Of a DNA stretch of 64,000 bases, positions 35,594 through 43,253 are shown piece after piece. The notes under the pieces were generated by a model, which made no database searches, had not been told where the DNA came from, and was given only the letters and a program-made list of their open reading frames with translations. The translations under genes and the position numbers were made by a program. Origin of the DNA: Hymenobacter fodinae (GTDB taxonomy: Bacteria > Bacteroidota > Bacteroidia > Cytophagales > Hymenobacteraceae); the NCBI RefSeq assembly GCF_004745825.1, contig NZ_SRLA01000003.1:124001-188000 (forward strand), in the 5' to 3' direction. Position 1 is the first letter of the stretch. Each line of letters starts with the position of its first letter.

Positions 35594-36427
35594 CTAGGAT
35601 TTATTTCGGGCATGCTCAATCATGGATTTTAACTCATCTATTGACAACAACCTGTCTCGCTGACGATGGACAATACAATGGCAGTTCGCACATAACACTG
35701 TAAGGTCAGTGTAGAGATTTACTAATCTGCGGTCCTCAAATCCAGCCAATGGATTGAGATGATGAACATGGATATATTCCGCAGCATACTCGCCATAGAA
35801 CGCTTCGAAGTTAAACGTACAGGCAATGCATGTTAAGCCGTGGATTTGAATGGCGCGTTCTCGTAATGACCGGTCCCGCTCTATCCGGTTCGTAATGACG
35901 CGGGTACGTCCTCCCTCTAATCCAAAGGCGAAGGCTTCTGCGGCAACGTTGGGAGACTGCTCATAATCGTGCAAAACGGGGTTAAAAGAAGCCCCTGCAT
36001 GCTGCAATATACTCTCAATAACGGGACTGCTAACCGCTCTCACACCCTTCTGCCAATAACTCCACCGGGCGTTCCCCGGTGTGAAATCATTTAGCTGAGG
36101 CACCGGCTCGAAGTACTCTCCGGGCGCTTTAAGTACTGGGACAGCTCTTTGGAAGGGGCTGTATTCAGAAAAAGTGCACGAGTAATTTCCCTTTGGGACT
36201 TGTGGTGGTATAACCTCATCTACAACTCCAAAGGCAAAGTAGTGAGCGGCATTAGTAAGGGGGGACACCCGCGGCGTATTAATGCCTGAACGCCGCTTGC
36301 CTGTGTAGAAAACCACATGGGTTCGAGGCTGCAGAAGTTCTACCGCATCCTTCAAGCGGTATTCATAAGATATACCGGGTTTATCCTCGAATTCAGAATC
36401 GTCATTGATTACGATGACTGCTGGCAT
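35594..36427 (-). CDS. Putative EVE/PUA-HNH modification-dependent endonuclease
   Basis: A 277-residue protein. The N-terminal half (about 20-110) has the pattern of an EVE/PUA-like modified-base reader: AAHYFAFGVVDEVIP, NYSCTFSEYSPFQRAVPV. The C-terminal part (about 195-275) is an HNH nuclease: a CxxC zinc pair (CIACTF), YIHVHHLNPL with the catalytic His, and VLCANCHCIVHR. Fusion of an EVE-like domain to HNH is the layout of enzymes that cut DNA carrying modified cytosines (VcaM4I-type). All catalytic positions appear present. It lies 32 bases after the CoiA-like gene end at 36460 and 12 bases before the broken HNH gene, in one minus-strand unit. Confidence 0.78.
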   Translation of the reverse strand: MPAVIVINDDSEFEDKPGISYEYRLKDAVELLQPRTHVVFYTGKRRSGINTPRVSPLTNAAHYFAFGVVDEVIPPQVPKGNYSCTFSEYSPFQRAVPVLKAPGEYFEPVPQLNDFTPGNARWSYWQKGVRAVSSPVIESILQHAGASFNPVLHDYEQSPNVAAEAFAFGLEGGRTRVITNRIERDRSLRERAIQIHGLTCIACTFNFEAFYGEYAAEYIHVHHLNPLAGFEDRRLVNLYTDLTVLCANCHCIVHRQRDRLLSIDELKSMIEHARNKS

Positions 36428-36459
36428 AGTCTGATTTGTAGTAAAGTGGAGGTAATAAA

Positions 36460-37482
36460 TTACTTGATAAGAGACCTTGTTTTCTCAAGCTCAACCTGCT
36501 CCACTTTATCCAAAAAGTTGTCCAGCTTAAGCCCAATTTTTGTAAGCTCGCGAGTCAAAAGCTGCTTTAGCTTTTCTGATTCGGCGGAAAGTAACGAGCT
36601 CTTCTTCAACAGCATCGAGAAGTCTCCCTGCATCAAGAGTGTCGCGAATTCGCCTGCTGATATTGGATGTTCCTTCACCATCTTCGCTCTCAACAGCTTT
36701 AACTGAGTCTCTTCCAGCTCGCTCAAAGTCTGCTCGCATTCCTGCTTCACGCTCAGCAGTTTCTTGTCGCAATTGCTCTTCAGCAAGCTCAAATTCTTTT
36801 CGAGTTCCCTCCTGAAGTTGTTTAAAGTGCTCTGGTAGTCCCGCTCTGCGCCGCTTAAGTCCGTCCACAACCTCCCGCTCTCTTCGCGCTGCGCTTTCAA
36901 GTCCGCCTTGCTCTGCGATAAAAGCTTGTTCCAGTTGCTCTGCTTCTGTAACAATTCCCGCTTCGCGCTCTTCAAGCGTGCCTCCACCTGTTCCAGATTG
37001 AGCCAAGTCTCCTGTAATTCGGTCAATCTCTGCTTGGCAGTTTGGTCGGTAATCTCTTTGTGCTGTTGTAATACTTTTTCTTTTTCCAAGATATCGCTCT
37101 TCCAAGTCGCGACTTTCTCTTTTAAGCTTGCGCTCTTCTTCTGCAACGCCTTCTTGCTCTCTAGCAAGTCGCTCTTGCTCCGGTCTAAACCGAGCTGAAA
37201 TTGCTCGGACGTGCTCAGCCTGAACTGTTCGCACTTCTCCTCCAACTCGTTCTGCATTCTCCGCAACTCGGCGGATTTCTCCAATAATTGCTGCTTGAGC
37301 GGCTCTATACTGCTCTGAACCCACGCACTTTCCAATTGCGCGTATAACATTTCCAAGCTGCGACGCTCGGCAAGCGTAAGATTCTTCTGACTTAAGAAGC
37401 TGTCTTTGGAATTCATCAAGAGGTGGTACTCTCTCTCCACCTCCCTCGGAAAGTTGTAGGTACTTGGCTTGTTCTTGCTCAT
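36460..37482 (-). CDS. Coiled-coil protein in a frame overlapping the CoiA-like gene
   Basis: A 340-residue frame from an ATG at 37482 (MSKNKPSTYN). It is long-coiled-coil (LEKSAELRRMQNELEEKCEQ, LKSAKRELLQKQSNWNKLL, LEETQLKLLRAKM) and ends in an ordered helical tail (HPISAGEFATLLMQGDF). About 955 bases overlap the 3' part of the gene at 36527 in another frame. Leu codons here are varied (TTG, CTC, CTG) and the sequence looks natural, whereas in the other frame Leu is almost always CTT and Arg mostly CGA or AGA. The simplest reading is that this frame is the true continuation of the CoiA-like gene after a one-base shift, or an independent overlapping gene. No Shine-Dalgarno-like site was seen. 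Confidence 0.6.
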   Translation of the reverse strand: MSKNKPSTYNFPREVEREYHLLMNSKDSFLSQKNLTLAERRSLEMLYAQLESAWVQSSIEPLKQQLLEKSAELRRMQNELEEKCEQFRLSTSEQFQLGLDRSKSDLLESKKALQKKSASLKEKVATWKSDILEKEKVLQQHKEITDQTAKQRLTELQETWLNLEQVEARLKSAKRELLQKQSNWNKLLSQSKADLKAQREESGRLWTDLSGAERDYQSTLNNFRRELEKNLSLLKSNCDKKLLSVKQECEQTLSELEETQLKLLRAKMVKEHPISAGEFATLLMQGDFSMLLKKSSLLSAESEKLKQLLTRELTKIGLKLDNFLDKVEQVELEKTRSLIK

Positions 37483-38146
37483 TGTTATATAGCCACTTTG
37501 CGCGAATTGACTGATAAAAAGCGTTTTCGATTTCAGCGGGAGAATCTTTAGGTATGGATACTTGCACGGTGTCAATGCCAAGGCGCCATATTTTGACTAG
37601 CTTCTCCTTGTCTACTTTATGTGTGGCGACTACTTCAATCAGCAAGATGGGCTTGCCCTCGGCGTTGAAGAACGCTACGTCCGGTTGTATTAATAAATGC
37701 CGTCCGGTAGACTCGCCAAGGTCAATATTGCGCCCCCATTTGACTTCCCCGGCTTCATTTTCGAAGAACGGTAACTCTATTTCGACCCGCGCAGCATGTA
37801 TTGTGTAAGCTGTTCGAATGAGACGAGGATGCCCTCCCACCCCATTGGATGGGTACTTATATACTGCGGGCACACGTATTTGACGAATCCGTTGCAGCGT
37901 TTCTTTAGCAAGTATGTGCCGGTGTGTTTCATCCGAGAATGTACACTTACCCTTCAGTTCGATGTCTTTAGGGTCATGAGCGAAATGATGCGCATACTTT
38001 TCCCCCTTCTTAGCCTGCATCTCTCGCCTGCACCCCATACAGTAGTAGCCCCTACGCCCGCTCTCAACCTCAGAGATGTGCTTGACTACATCTTTGATGT
38101 CATAGGCGTAGACATTGTTTTCGTGTGTAAGAAATTCCATGTGCAA
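36527..38146 (-). CDS. CoiA-like nuclease N-terminus (C-terminal frame uncertain)
   Basis: A 539-residue frame. The first about 60 residues carry a zinc ribbon (YYCMGCRREMQ, then KYAHHFAHD), as in competence protein CoiA. Residues about 150-190 (LLIQPDVAFFNAEGKPILLIEVVATHK) give a PD-(D/E)XK-like nuclease core. From about residue 221 onward the sequence is Arg/Glu/Gly-rich, uses AT-ending codons and looks unnatural, and it overlaps another open frame (36460-37482) that looks more protein-like. The N-terminal 220 residues are therefore well supported, the rest less so: a frameshift, a programmed shift or a true overlap are possible. It heads the minus-strand unit CoiA-like, EVE-HNH, broken HNH. 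Confidence 0.65.
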   Translation of the reverse strand: MHMEFLTHENNVYAYDIKDVVKHISEVESGRRGYYCMGCRREMQAKKGEKYAHHFAHDPKDIELKGKCTFSDETHRHILAKETLQRIRQIRVPAVYKYPSNGVGGHPRLIRTAYTIHAARVEIELPFFENEAGEVKWGRNIDLGESTGRHLLIQPDVAFFNAEGKPILLIEVVATHKVDKEKLVKIWRLGIDTVQVSIPKDSPAEIENAFYQSIRAKWLYNNEQEQAKYLQLSEGGGERVPPLDEFQRQLLKSEESYACRASQLGNVIRAIGKCVGSEQYRAAQAAIIGEIRRVAENAERVGGEVRTVQAEHVRAISARFRPEQERLAREQEGVAEEERKLKRESRDLEERYLGKRKSITTAQRDYRPNCQAEIDRITGDLAQSGTGGGTLEEREAGIVTEAEQLEQAFIAEQGGLESAARREREVVDGLKRRRAGLPEHFKQLQEGTRKEFELAEEQLRQETAEREAGMRADFERAGRDSVKAVESEDGEGTSNISRRIRDTLDAGRLLDAVEEELVTFRRIRKAKAAFDSRAYKNWA

Positions 38147-38290
38147 CCGGACAGATGATAGAGGGCTGTGAATTTACGGGTTCGCCGCCGAGTTTAAAAT
38201 TACTTTGTGCGCTTCGCAGCCACGTTTATTACTGAGTTTAACAGCTTGTATGACCACACAGAAAAGTGCAAAATCTAAAGCAGACCCGTC

Positions 38291-38352
38291 TGTATCAAAT
38301 AACGCGATAGTGGCTAAGGCGTGTATCAAATTTTCGCCTCTTTTTTGATACA
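38291..38352. repeat. Right-end integrase arm-type sites (three TTGATACA copies)
   Basis: TGTATCAA at 38291-38298 and 38322-38329 (the reverse orientation of TTGATACA), and TTGATACA at 38345-38352. The last two form an inverted pair. Together with the pair at 12144-12162 they mark both ends of the island. Confidence 0.65.
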
Positions 38353-38412
38353 AAGCACTATTATTACTCTAAAAACTTCATTTCGCCGCTCCTAATGAGG
38401 TTTCATTAACCT

Positions 38413-38443
38413 TTTTCGACTTCGCCTATAAAGCCAACGACCG
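38413..38443 (+). repeat. Right attachment-site core (attR), 31 bp
   Basis: Identical to 11947-11977. It is preceded by island sequence and followed by the original, GC-rich 3' part of the DUF4112 gene. Confidence 0.9.
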
Positions 38444-38618
38444 AAACGTACGCTTGCTGCGCCGTCATTACGCCGAGGGCAAGTACCAGGGGAGCGGCCG
38501 GGGGCTTATCCTACTGGTGCTTGCGGTGCTGTTGGCCCTGGGAGGCTTGGTAGTTTGGGGGGTGTGGGAATTGGGCACCACTATCTGGCACTACTTCGCC
38601 CAGCACCCCTGGCAGTAG
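38413..38618 (+). pseudogene. Displaced original 3' end of the DUF4112 gene
   Basis: Codes FDFAYKANDRNVRLLRRHYAEG... in frame to a TAG at 38616, without a start codon. It repeats the C-terminal third of the gene at 11670 with different synonymous codons, then diverges (LVLAVLLALGGLVVWGVWEL). Its GC-rich codon use matches the host flank, so this is the pre-insertion gene end pushed 26.5 kb away by the island. It is probably untranslated. Confidence 0.88.
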
Positions 38619-38679
38619 AGCCAGGCCGTGGCAAGGCAGCGCAGTTGGCTTGGCCCGCGTAATACTCGCGGCCCAGCCT

Positions 38680-38687
38680 TACCTTTG
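38680..38687 (+). promoter_or_regulatory. Putative -7 promoter box TACCTTTG
   Basis: Ends 10 bases before the ATG at 38698, the same arrangement as before the genes at 511 and 43254. It would drive the lipoprotein-SCO-cytochrome c operon. Confidence 0.5.
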
Positions 38688-38697
38688 CGGCGTGAAA

Positions 38698-39090
38698 ATG
38701 CTTCGATACCTGCCATTGCTTCTGCTATTTTCTTCGTGCTTGTCTTTACAAAGTGATGAGCAGAAGGCCGAAGCCGCCGAAAAAGCCGTGCTGGCCCGCC
38801 ACGATGAACTCATGGCCCAAATGGATCAGCTCTACGACCTGCGTCAGCAACTACAGAAAACGGCTCCGGCAGATACCGTTATGGCGGGCCGCCAGCGCCG
38901 CGCACTACTGGCCGCCGACGCCGGAATGATGACCTGGATGCATCAGTACCACCGGCCGGCCGACACCACGAAGGTGGAGCGCCGGCTGACGTATTACGCC
39001 CAGCAGCAGCACTATATTGACTCCGTAGGCCACCTGTTTCGAACTAGTATCGACTCGGCACGCTTGTTACTAAAAACAGGTAGCCGCTAA
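38698..39090 (+). CDS. Small lipoprotein of the SCO/cytochrome c operon
   Basis: The start at 38698 gives a signal peptide with the lipobox FSSC (about residue 14); the earlier in-frame start at 38650 would precede the -7 box. The product has 130 residues, mostly helical and charged (EAAEKAVLARHDELMAQMDQLYDLRQQL), with no recognised domain. It lies 12 bases upstream of the SCO gene, which suggests an envelope protein used in the same respiratory-enzyme assembly or copper handling; that link is inferred from position. Confidence 0.75.
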   Translation: MLRYLPLLLLFSSCLSLQSDEQKAEAAEKAVLARHDELMAQMDQLYDLRQQLQKTAPADTVMAGRQRRALLAADAGMMTWMHQYHRPADTTKVERRLTYYAQQQHYIDSVGHLFRTSIDSARLLLKTGSR

Positions 39091-39102
39091 TTTTATTTCT
39101 TC

Positions 39103-39801
39103 ATGAACATTCCGTTTCTGCGTAGCGTAGGCCATCTCCTCTTGTGCATGGTAGTAATAGCCAGCGCAGGCCTCACGCTCCCAGGTTGCACCCAAAAACC
39201 TACCCAGGAAACTCACCTGCCCTACTTAGGCGAACCAGAACTAGTAGCTAGCACTGCCGGAGCCGCGCCTGATACTGTTCCGTATACCGTTCCCTCGTTC
39301 ACCCTCACCAACCAAGACCGGCAGACCATTACCAACCAAACCTTTGCTGGTAAAGTCTACGTCACCGATTTCTTCTTTGCCACCTGCCCCAGCATCTGCC
39401 CCAAAATGCAGAGCGAACTGTTGCGCGTATATGAGCAGTTTAAAGGCAACCCTAATGTGCTGTTCCTGAGCCACACCATCGACCCGGCCCACGACTCGAT
39501 TCCGGTGTTGCGCGACTACGCGGAGCGGCTGGGTATCAAGGATGCGTCGCGGTGGCATTTTGCTACGGCTCCTCACGACACCATTTTTGCCCTGGCCCGG
39601 GCTTACATGACGGCTGCTCAGGTGGATAAAGGTGTTGTAGGGGGCTATGCTCATAGTGGCACGTTTGCTCTCATCGACTCCCACCGCCGCATCCGAGGCC
39701 TGTATGATGGCATGGAAAAGACGGAGGTTGATCGACTGATTAAAGAGCTGCCCGAGTTGCTGAAGGAAGAAGCTAACGCCCGCGCTACGGCCGCCAAATG
39801 A
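39103..39801 (+). CDS. SCO1/SenC-type copper chaperone lipoprotein
   Basis: A 232-residue protein with a signal peptide and a lipobox-like Cys (LPGC, about residue 29). The thioredoxin-like SCO fold is clear: copper-binding CxxxC in FATCPSICPKMQ and the distant His in GGYAHSGTFALID. SCO proteins deliver copper to the CuA centre of cytochrome oxidase or guard it from oxidation. The gene overlaps the next (cytochrome c) by 4 bases (ATGA), showing coupled translation. Confidence 0.93.
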   Translation: MNIPFLRSVGHLLLCMVVIASAGLTLPGCTQKPTQETHLPYLGEPELVASTAGAAPDTVPYTVPSFTLTNQDRQTITNQTFAGKVYVTDFFFATCPSICPKMQSELLRVYEQFKGNPNVLFLSHTIDPAHDSIPVLRDYAERLGIKDASRWHFATAPHDTIFALARAYMTAAQVDKGVVGGYAHSGTFALIDSHRRIRGLYDGMEKTEVDRLIKELPELLKEEANARATAAK

Positions 39802-40238
39802 GCTACCGGCGGCCTGCACTTCCCAAATCTGGTGCCGTAGCCATGGTGCTAGGCCTGGCTGTTGCCCTGGGCCTGAACGGGTGCTTTACCGAGCGTCGCA
39901 ATGAAGGAGCCCAACTCTACGCCTCGCACTGTGCCAATTGCCACGGCGAGCAGGGCCAAGGCCTCAAACGCCTGATTCCGCCCGTTGCGGCCTCCGACTA
40001 CGTGGCGCAGCACCGCGCCGATTTGCCGTGCCTGATCCGGAAGGGCATGCGAGGCGTGGTAGTAGTAAACGGGGTGGAGTACAACCAAGTAATGCCGGGC
40101 CACGACGACCTGACGGATTCCCAGATTGCCAACTTGCTCAACTTTGTGCAGCAAAATTGGGGCAATAAAAATCAGGCTTACACTATCCACGAGGCCTCTG
40201 AGTTGTTAGGCCACTGTAACGGCAGCGACGGGCAATAA
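39798..40238 (+). CDS. Membrane-anchored monohaem cytochrome c
   Basis: A 146-residue protein with a lipobox (LNGC, about residue 27) and one haem site CANCH (about residue 47) in LYASHCANCHGEQGQGL. A downstream Met (YNQVMPGHDDL) is the likely sixth haem ligand. It would carry electrons at the periplasmic side of the membrane. The ATGA overlap with the SCO gene and the shared promoter indicate a common role in respiration. Confidence 0.92.
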   Translation: MSYRRPALPKSGAVAMVLGLAVALGLNGCFTERRNEGAQLYASHCANCHGEQGQGLKRLIPPVAASDYVAQHRADLPCLIRKGMRGVVVVNGVEYNQVMPGHDDLTDSQIANLLNFVQQNWGNKNQAYTIHEASELLGHCNGSDGQ

Positions 40239-40498
40239 CCCTAGCGTTGAGGATGCTTATGGATAACCTATAGTCCGCAAGCTAGGCCTATTACCATCCT
40301 AGGCGCTTTGACAGTGCGAGCATTTCGGCTAACGTGCAGGCCTAGATAAATGGAGAGTCATGGCTAGCCAGCAACTCGGGAACTGCTTATAGCAGCCTAC
40401 GGTTTTTTATTTGCTTTTAAGAGGGATGATCTGTGTGCTTTGGGCGTGCATCTTCCCATATTCCTCCTTAGCTTGCAGCTTCATCTGTTTGTTTTGTT

Positions 40499-41461
40499 AT
40501 GGGTCTATTTGACTTTCTAAAGAAGAAACCGGAGGATATTACTCCGGCGCCTGCTTCTACTTCCACCCCCGCTGCTTCGCCCTCTCCGAGCGCGGCTGAT
40601 GCACCTTCTGGCCCACGTTACAAGGGCTCGAATTATCAGATGCCCACCCCTCCCGCCCCGGCTCCCATGCCCCAGATTCCGCCGGCGCCCCCCATTCCAA
40701 TTCCTCAGACTCCCGATCTGGCCGCCTTTGAGCCTCGTAATATTTTAGAGCAGTTGCTGCTGCAGGCCGCTACTGATCCGGCTTTCCGTAGCCCCTTCTA
40801 CCAGGCGTTGTTGGGCGAAGAAGTAGTAGTAGTTATGGCGCCTAAAGAAGATCAGGAGCCAGGCGAGATTACCCCTACTGAAGGCATGGAGATTCAGCTC
40901 CAGGTTTTGCACGACGGTAAAATTCCGGTTTTCACCTCGGCAGAACGCATTTACGAGAGTGGCGCAGTACCCGCCGACTCAGTAACCTATATGCGCCTGC
41001 GCGGCCACGATTTCTTCTCGATGGTGCAGGGGGCGGAGTGTGCCCTTAACCCATTCTCGCCAGTGGGTAAGCTTCTGGCCGTTGAAGAAATTCAGGCCCT
41101 GCTAGCTGGTCAGCTGTTCGAGGCTCCCAATCCACAGGACGTTCAGGTAGCACTGCATCAGCCAGCCGAGGAACCAGTGGCCCTGAAAGAGGCATTGCGC
41201 GAATACGCTGCTGGCCAAGACCACATTCACGCCATTTACATGGCGGAGATGCAAATGCAGCACAACCCCGAAGAGCGTCGTCTGCTGCTGGCTTTCCACA
41301 CCGACCAGCAAGACCCTGCTTTCCTACAGGATTTGGGACCGGTTATTCAGAATAACATTGGTGAAGCTCAGTTTGTGGACCTAATGCTGGTTGACCCCAC
41401 TTCGGAAGAGCCGCTCGTACAGTACTTGCTCACGACCGAGCCCGTGTACCAGCGCGCGTAG
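40499..41461 (+). CDS. SseB-family protein
   Basis: A 320-residue protein. After MGLFDFLKKK there is a Pro/Ala/Ser-rich linker (residues about 15-75), then an SseB N-terminal domain (about 80-205; LLLQAATDPAFRSPFYQALLGEEVVVV, ...NPFSPVGKLLAVEEIQALL) and an SseB C-terminal-like domain (about 215-320). SseB (enhanced serine sensitivity) is of unclear function in bacteria. It is cytoplasmic, monocistronic, and ends in a strong terminator at 41483. Confidence 0.85.
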   Translation: MGLFDFLKKKPEDITPAPASTSTPAASPSPSAADAPSGPRYKGSNYQMPTPPAPAPMPQIPPAPPIPIPQTPDLAAFEPRNILEQLLLQAATDPAFRSPFYQALLGEEVVVVMAPKEDQEPGEITPTEGMEIQLQVLHDGKIPVFTSAERIYESGAVPADSVTYMRLRGHDFFSMVQGAECALNPFSPVGKLLAVEEIQALLAGQLFEAPNPQDVQVALHQPAEEPVALKEALREYAAGQDHIHAIYMAEMQMQHNPEERRLLLAFHTDQQDPAFLQDLGPVIQNNIGEAQFVDLMLVDPTSEEPLVQYLLTTEPVYQRA

Positions 41462-41482
41462 CTTTCTGCTACTAGCCTACTG

Positions 41483-41512
41483 CAAAGCCCAGCGCTACAG
41501 CGCTGGGCTTTG
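41483..41512. terminator. Bidirectional intrinsic terminator
   Basis: Perfect stem CAAAGCCCAGCGCT / AGCGCTGGGCTTTG with almost no loop, then TTTTC. It separates the convergent SseB-like and DUF2062 genes. Confidence 0.85.
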
Positions 41513-41541
41513 CTATTTTCTAGAGGCTTAATAATCAGCTC

Positions 41542-42060
41542 CTACTGGCTAGCTACGGCCTGCTGGCGGGCTAACACTCGCCGCAATATGGGGCGCAGTA
41601 AAAAGTATATCAGCGCTCCTACCGGCACTGCGGCTAGCGCCCACAGAAACAAAGCACCCGCAAATGCCTTCCATAGAACTTGTAAGGCGGCAACCCAATC
41701 GTGGGAGAATTGCAGCTGCAGCTGAGCTAGCGTGAGGGCTCCCTGAGCCGTAGCGCCCATCAGCTGGCTACCCCAATGCAGCAATGGAATGAGCAACAAC
41801 AGCTGAACCGGGCTCCAGAGGTGCGCAATCAGCAGCGTGGCTGCCACATTCAGGCGCAGCCGTATGGCAATAAATGTTGACAGCAGTGTAGTAATTCCCA
41901 GCACGGGCACCAGCCCCAGCACGGTTCCTAGCGCTACGGTTAGCGCCAGTTGGTGCGGCGTAAGGCCTTGCCGCAGTAAGTCCCGCAAGGGATTGATTAG
42001 GCGGCGTACCCACCCAGTTGGAGGCGGAGTATCAGAAGGCGAAATGGGCGGTTGAGTCAC
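41542..42060 (-). CDS. DUF2062 membrane protein
   Basis: A 172-residue protein. The DUF2062 signature is visible: a basic amphipathic start, LTPHQLALTVALGTVLGLVPVLGITTLL, then two more hydrophobic helices (TLLIAHLWSPVQLLLLIPLLHW and LWALAAVPVGALIYFLL). It sits in the inner membrane; the function is not established. It is divergent from the YihY gene (100 bases between starts). Confidence 0.85.
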   Translation of the reverse strand: MTQPPISPSDTPPPTGWVRRLINPLRDLLRQGLTPHQLALTVALGTVLGLVPVLGITTLLSTFIAIRLRLNVAATLLIAHLWSPVQLLLLIPLLHWGSQLMGATAQGALTLAQLQLQFSHDWVAALQVLWKAFAGALFLWALAAVPVGALIYFLLRPILRRVLARQQAVASQ

Positions 42061-42160
42061 AAGGAAAGTTTAGCAGGAACGGCACATAATCCAGCGGCAG
42101 CGTCTTACCTTCGTACACCGCCCTAAGCTGGCTTCGCGCCAAGAGTAGTACGCGCCTCCA

Positions 42161-43096
42161 ATGACAAAAGTACATGACTCGGCGCACCACCGCCGCAATG
42201 CCTGGACCGATTTCCTGATTTTGCTGCGGCGGGCAGCACGTGAGTTCAGTGCCAACGACCCACTTCGGTTGGGAGCCGCTACGGCTTTTTTCACCACGTT
42301 TGCCCTGCCTCCAATCCTGATTATTCTTATTCAGATCATTGGGTCACTGTATTCCACCTCGGCAGTGCGCATGCTACTGCTCACCAAGCTGGCCCACTTG
42401 CTTGGTGCATCGGCCGCTGGCTTAGTGGAGCAGATTCTGCAGAACGTTACCAATGTGGAGCGAAACCGCTGGGTTACCTGGCTGGGCTTTGCCTTCTTGC
42501 TGTTCATTGCCACCACTCTCTTCGGGGTTATTCAAAATTCACTGAATCAGCTTTGGCAAATCCGGACGCGGCGCAGCACCGGCCGTTTTGCTAAAATTGT
42601 GAAGGAGCGCGCCCGGTCGCTAGGCCTGCTTTTCGCCACCATGATCTTATCGGTGCTGGCATTTGCATTTGACGCGGCCCTGGCCGTTTTCGGCGACTTC
42701 ATCCGCGACTTCGACGCCACCTTTGTTTACTACCTCTTCCAGATCATCAATCAGCTTTCCTCCCTGCTGATTCTAGCGGCATGGTTCGGCATTACATTTC
42801 GCAACCTGAGTAGTGCCAAGGTACCGCCCCGAGCGGTACTGCGCGGAGCCATACTCACGGCTATTTTGATTGACCTGGGCGAGAATATATTGGGCTTTTT
42901 GCTGGTGCCGCGTAATCTGGGGCCTATTTACGGGCCCGCCTCTAGCATGGTACTTGTGCTCTTGTTTGTGTTCTATTCAGCCATGATCTTCTACTTTGGC
43001 GCCTGCTTCACAAAAGCCTATGCCCATTATGTAGGCATGGATATCCGGCCCAAGAAATCAGCCATTCGCTACCGGCTGGTAGACGTAGAGGAGTAG
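42161..43096 (+). CDS. YihY/BrkB-family inner-membrane protein
   Basis: A 311-residue protein with about six membrane helices and the family segments LRLGAATAFFTTFALPPILIIL, TRRSTGRFAKIVKERARSLGLL and GPIYGPASSMVLVLLFVFY. YihY/BrkB proteins are widely conserved, of unproven function (an older name, ribonuclease BN, is wrong). A weak -7 box (TACCTTCG) lies about 48 bases upstream. It is monocistronic before the helicase gene. Confidence 0.9.
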   Translation: MTKVHDSAHHRRNAWTDFLILLRRAAREFSANDPLRLGAATAFFTTFALPPILIILIQIIGSLYSTSAVRMLLLTKLAHLLGASAAGLVEQILQNVTNVERNRWVTWLGFAFLLFIATTLFGVIQNSLNQLWQIRTRRSTGRFAKIVKERARSLGLLFATMILSVLAFAFDAALAVFGDFIRDFDATFVYYLFQIINQLSSLLILAAWFGITFRNLSSAKVPPRAVLRGAILTAILIDLGENILGFLLVPRNLGPIYGPASSMVLVLLFVFYSAMIFYFGACFTKAYAHYVGMDIRPKKSAIRYRLVDVEE

Positions 43097-43227
43097 CACA
43101 TAGGTACTAGCCGAAGAGTGCTCCCTACCTGGCCTAGTATGAGCAGGTTGTACGGCGCAGCGTCGGTTTCGCATTGCATGCTCGATCAGCAAAACGCCCT
43201 ATTCCTCATTCCCGCCTGCCAATGCGC

Positions 43228-43235
43228 TACCTTTG
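43228..43235 (+). promoter_or_regulatory. Putative -7 promoter box TACCTTTG
   Basis: Ends 18 bases before the ATG at 43254 of the helicase gene, as seen before other genes here. Confidence 0.45.
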
Positions 43236-43253
43236 CTGGAAATATATTGCTGT

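Larger units (their letters stand above)
11947..38443. mobile_element. Integrated genomic island in a DUF4112 gene (about 26.5 kb)
   Basis: Bounded by 31-bp perfect direct repeats (11947-11977 and 38413-38443). A tyrosine recombinase gene starts about 450 bases inside the left repeat. TTGATACA words cluster just inside both ends, as expected of integrase arm sites. Inside, G+C is lower and patchy (the gene at 32185 is roughly 30% G+C), codon use is mixed, and the word GGCCTAG/CTAGGCC, found about 50 times in the 37 kb of native flanks, was not seen once. Cargo is dominated by nuclease, ATPase, regulator and secreted genes. No relaxase, coupling protein or type IV secretion gene was recognised. 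Confidence 0.9.

Noticed and set aside
11947..38443. Island as a full conjugative element or prophage
   Set aside because: No relaxase, coupling ATPase, secretion, capsid, terminase or tail genes were recognised.
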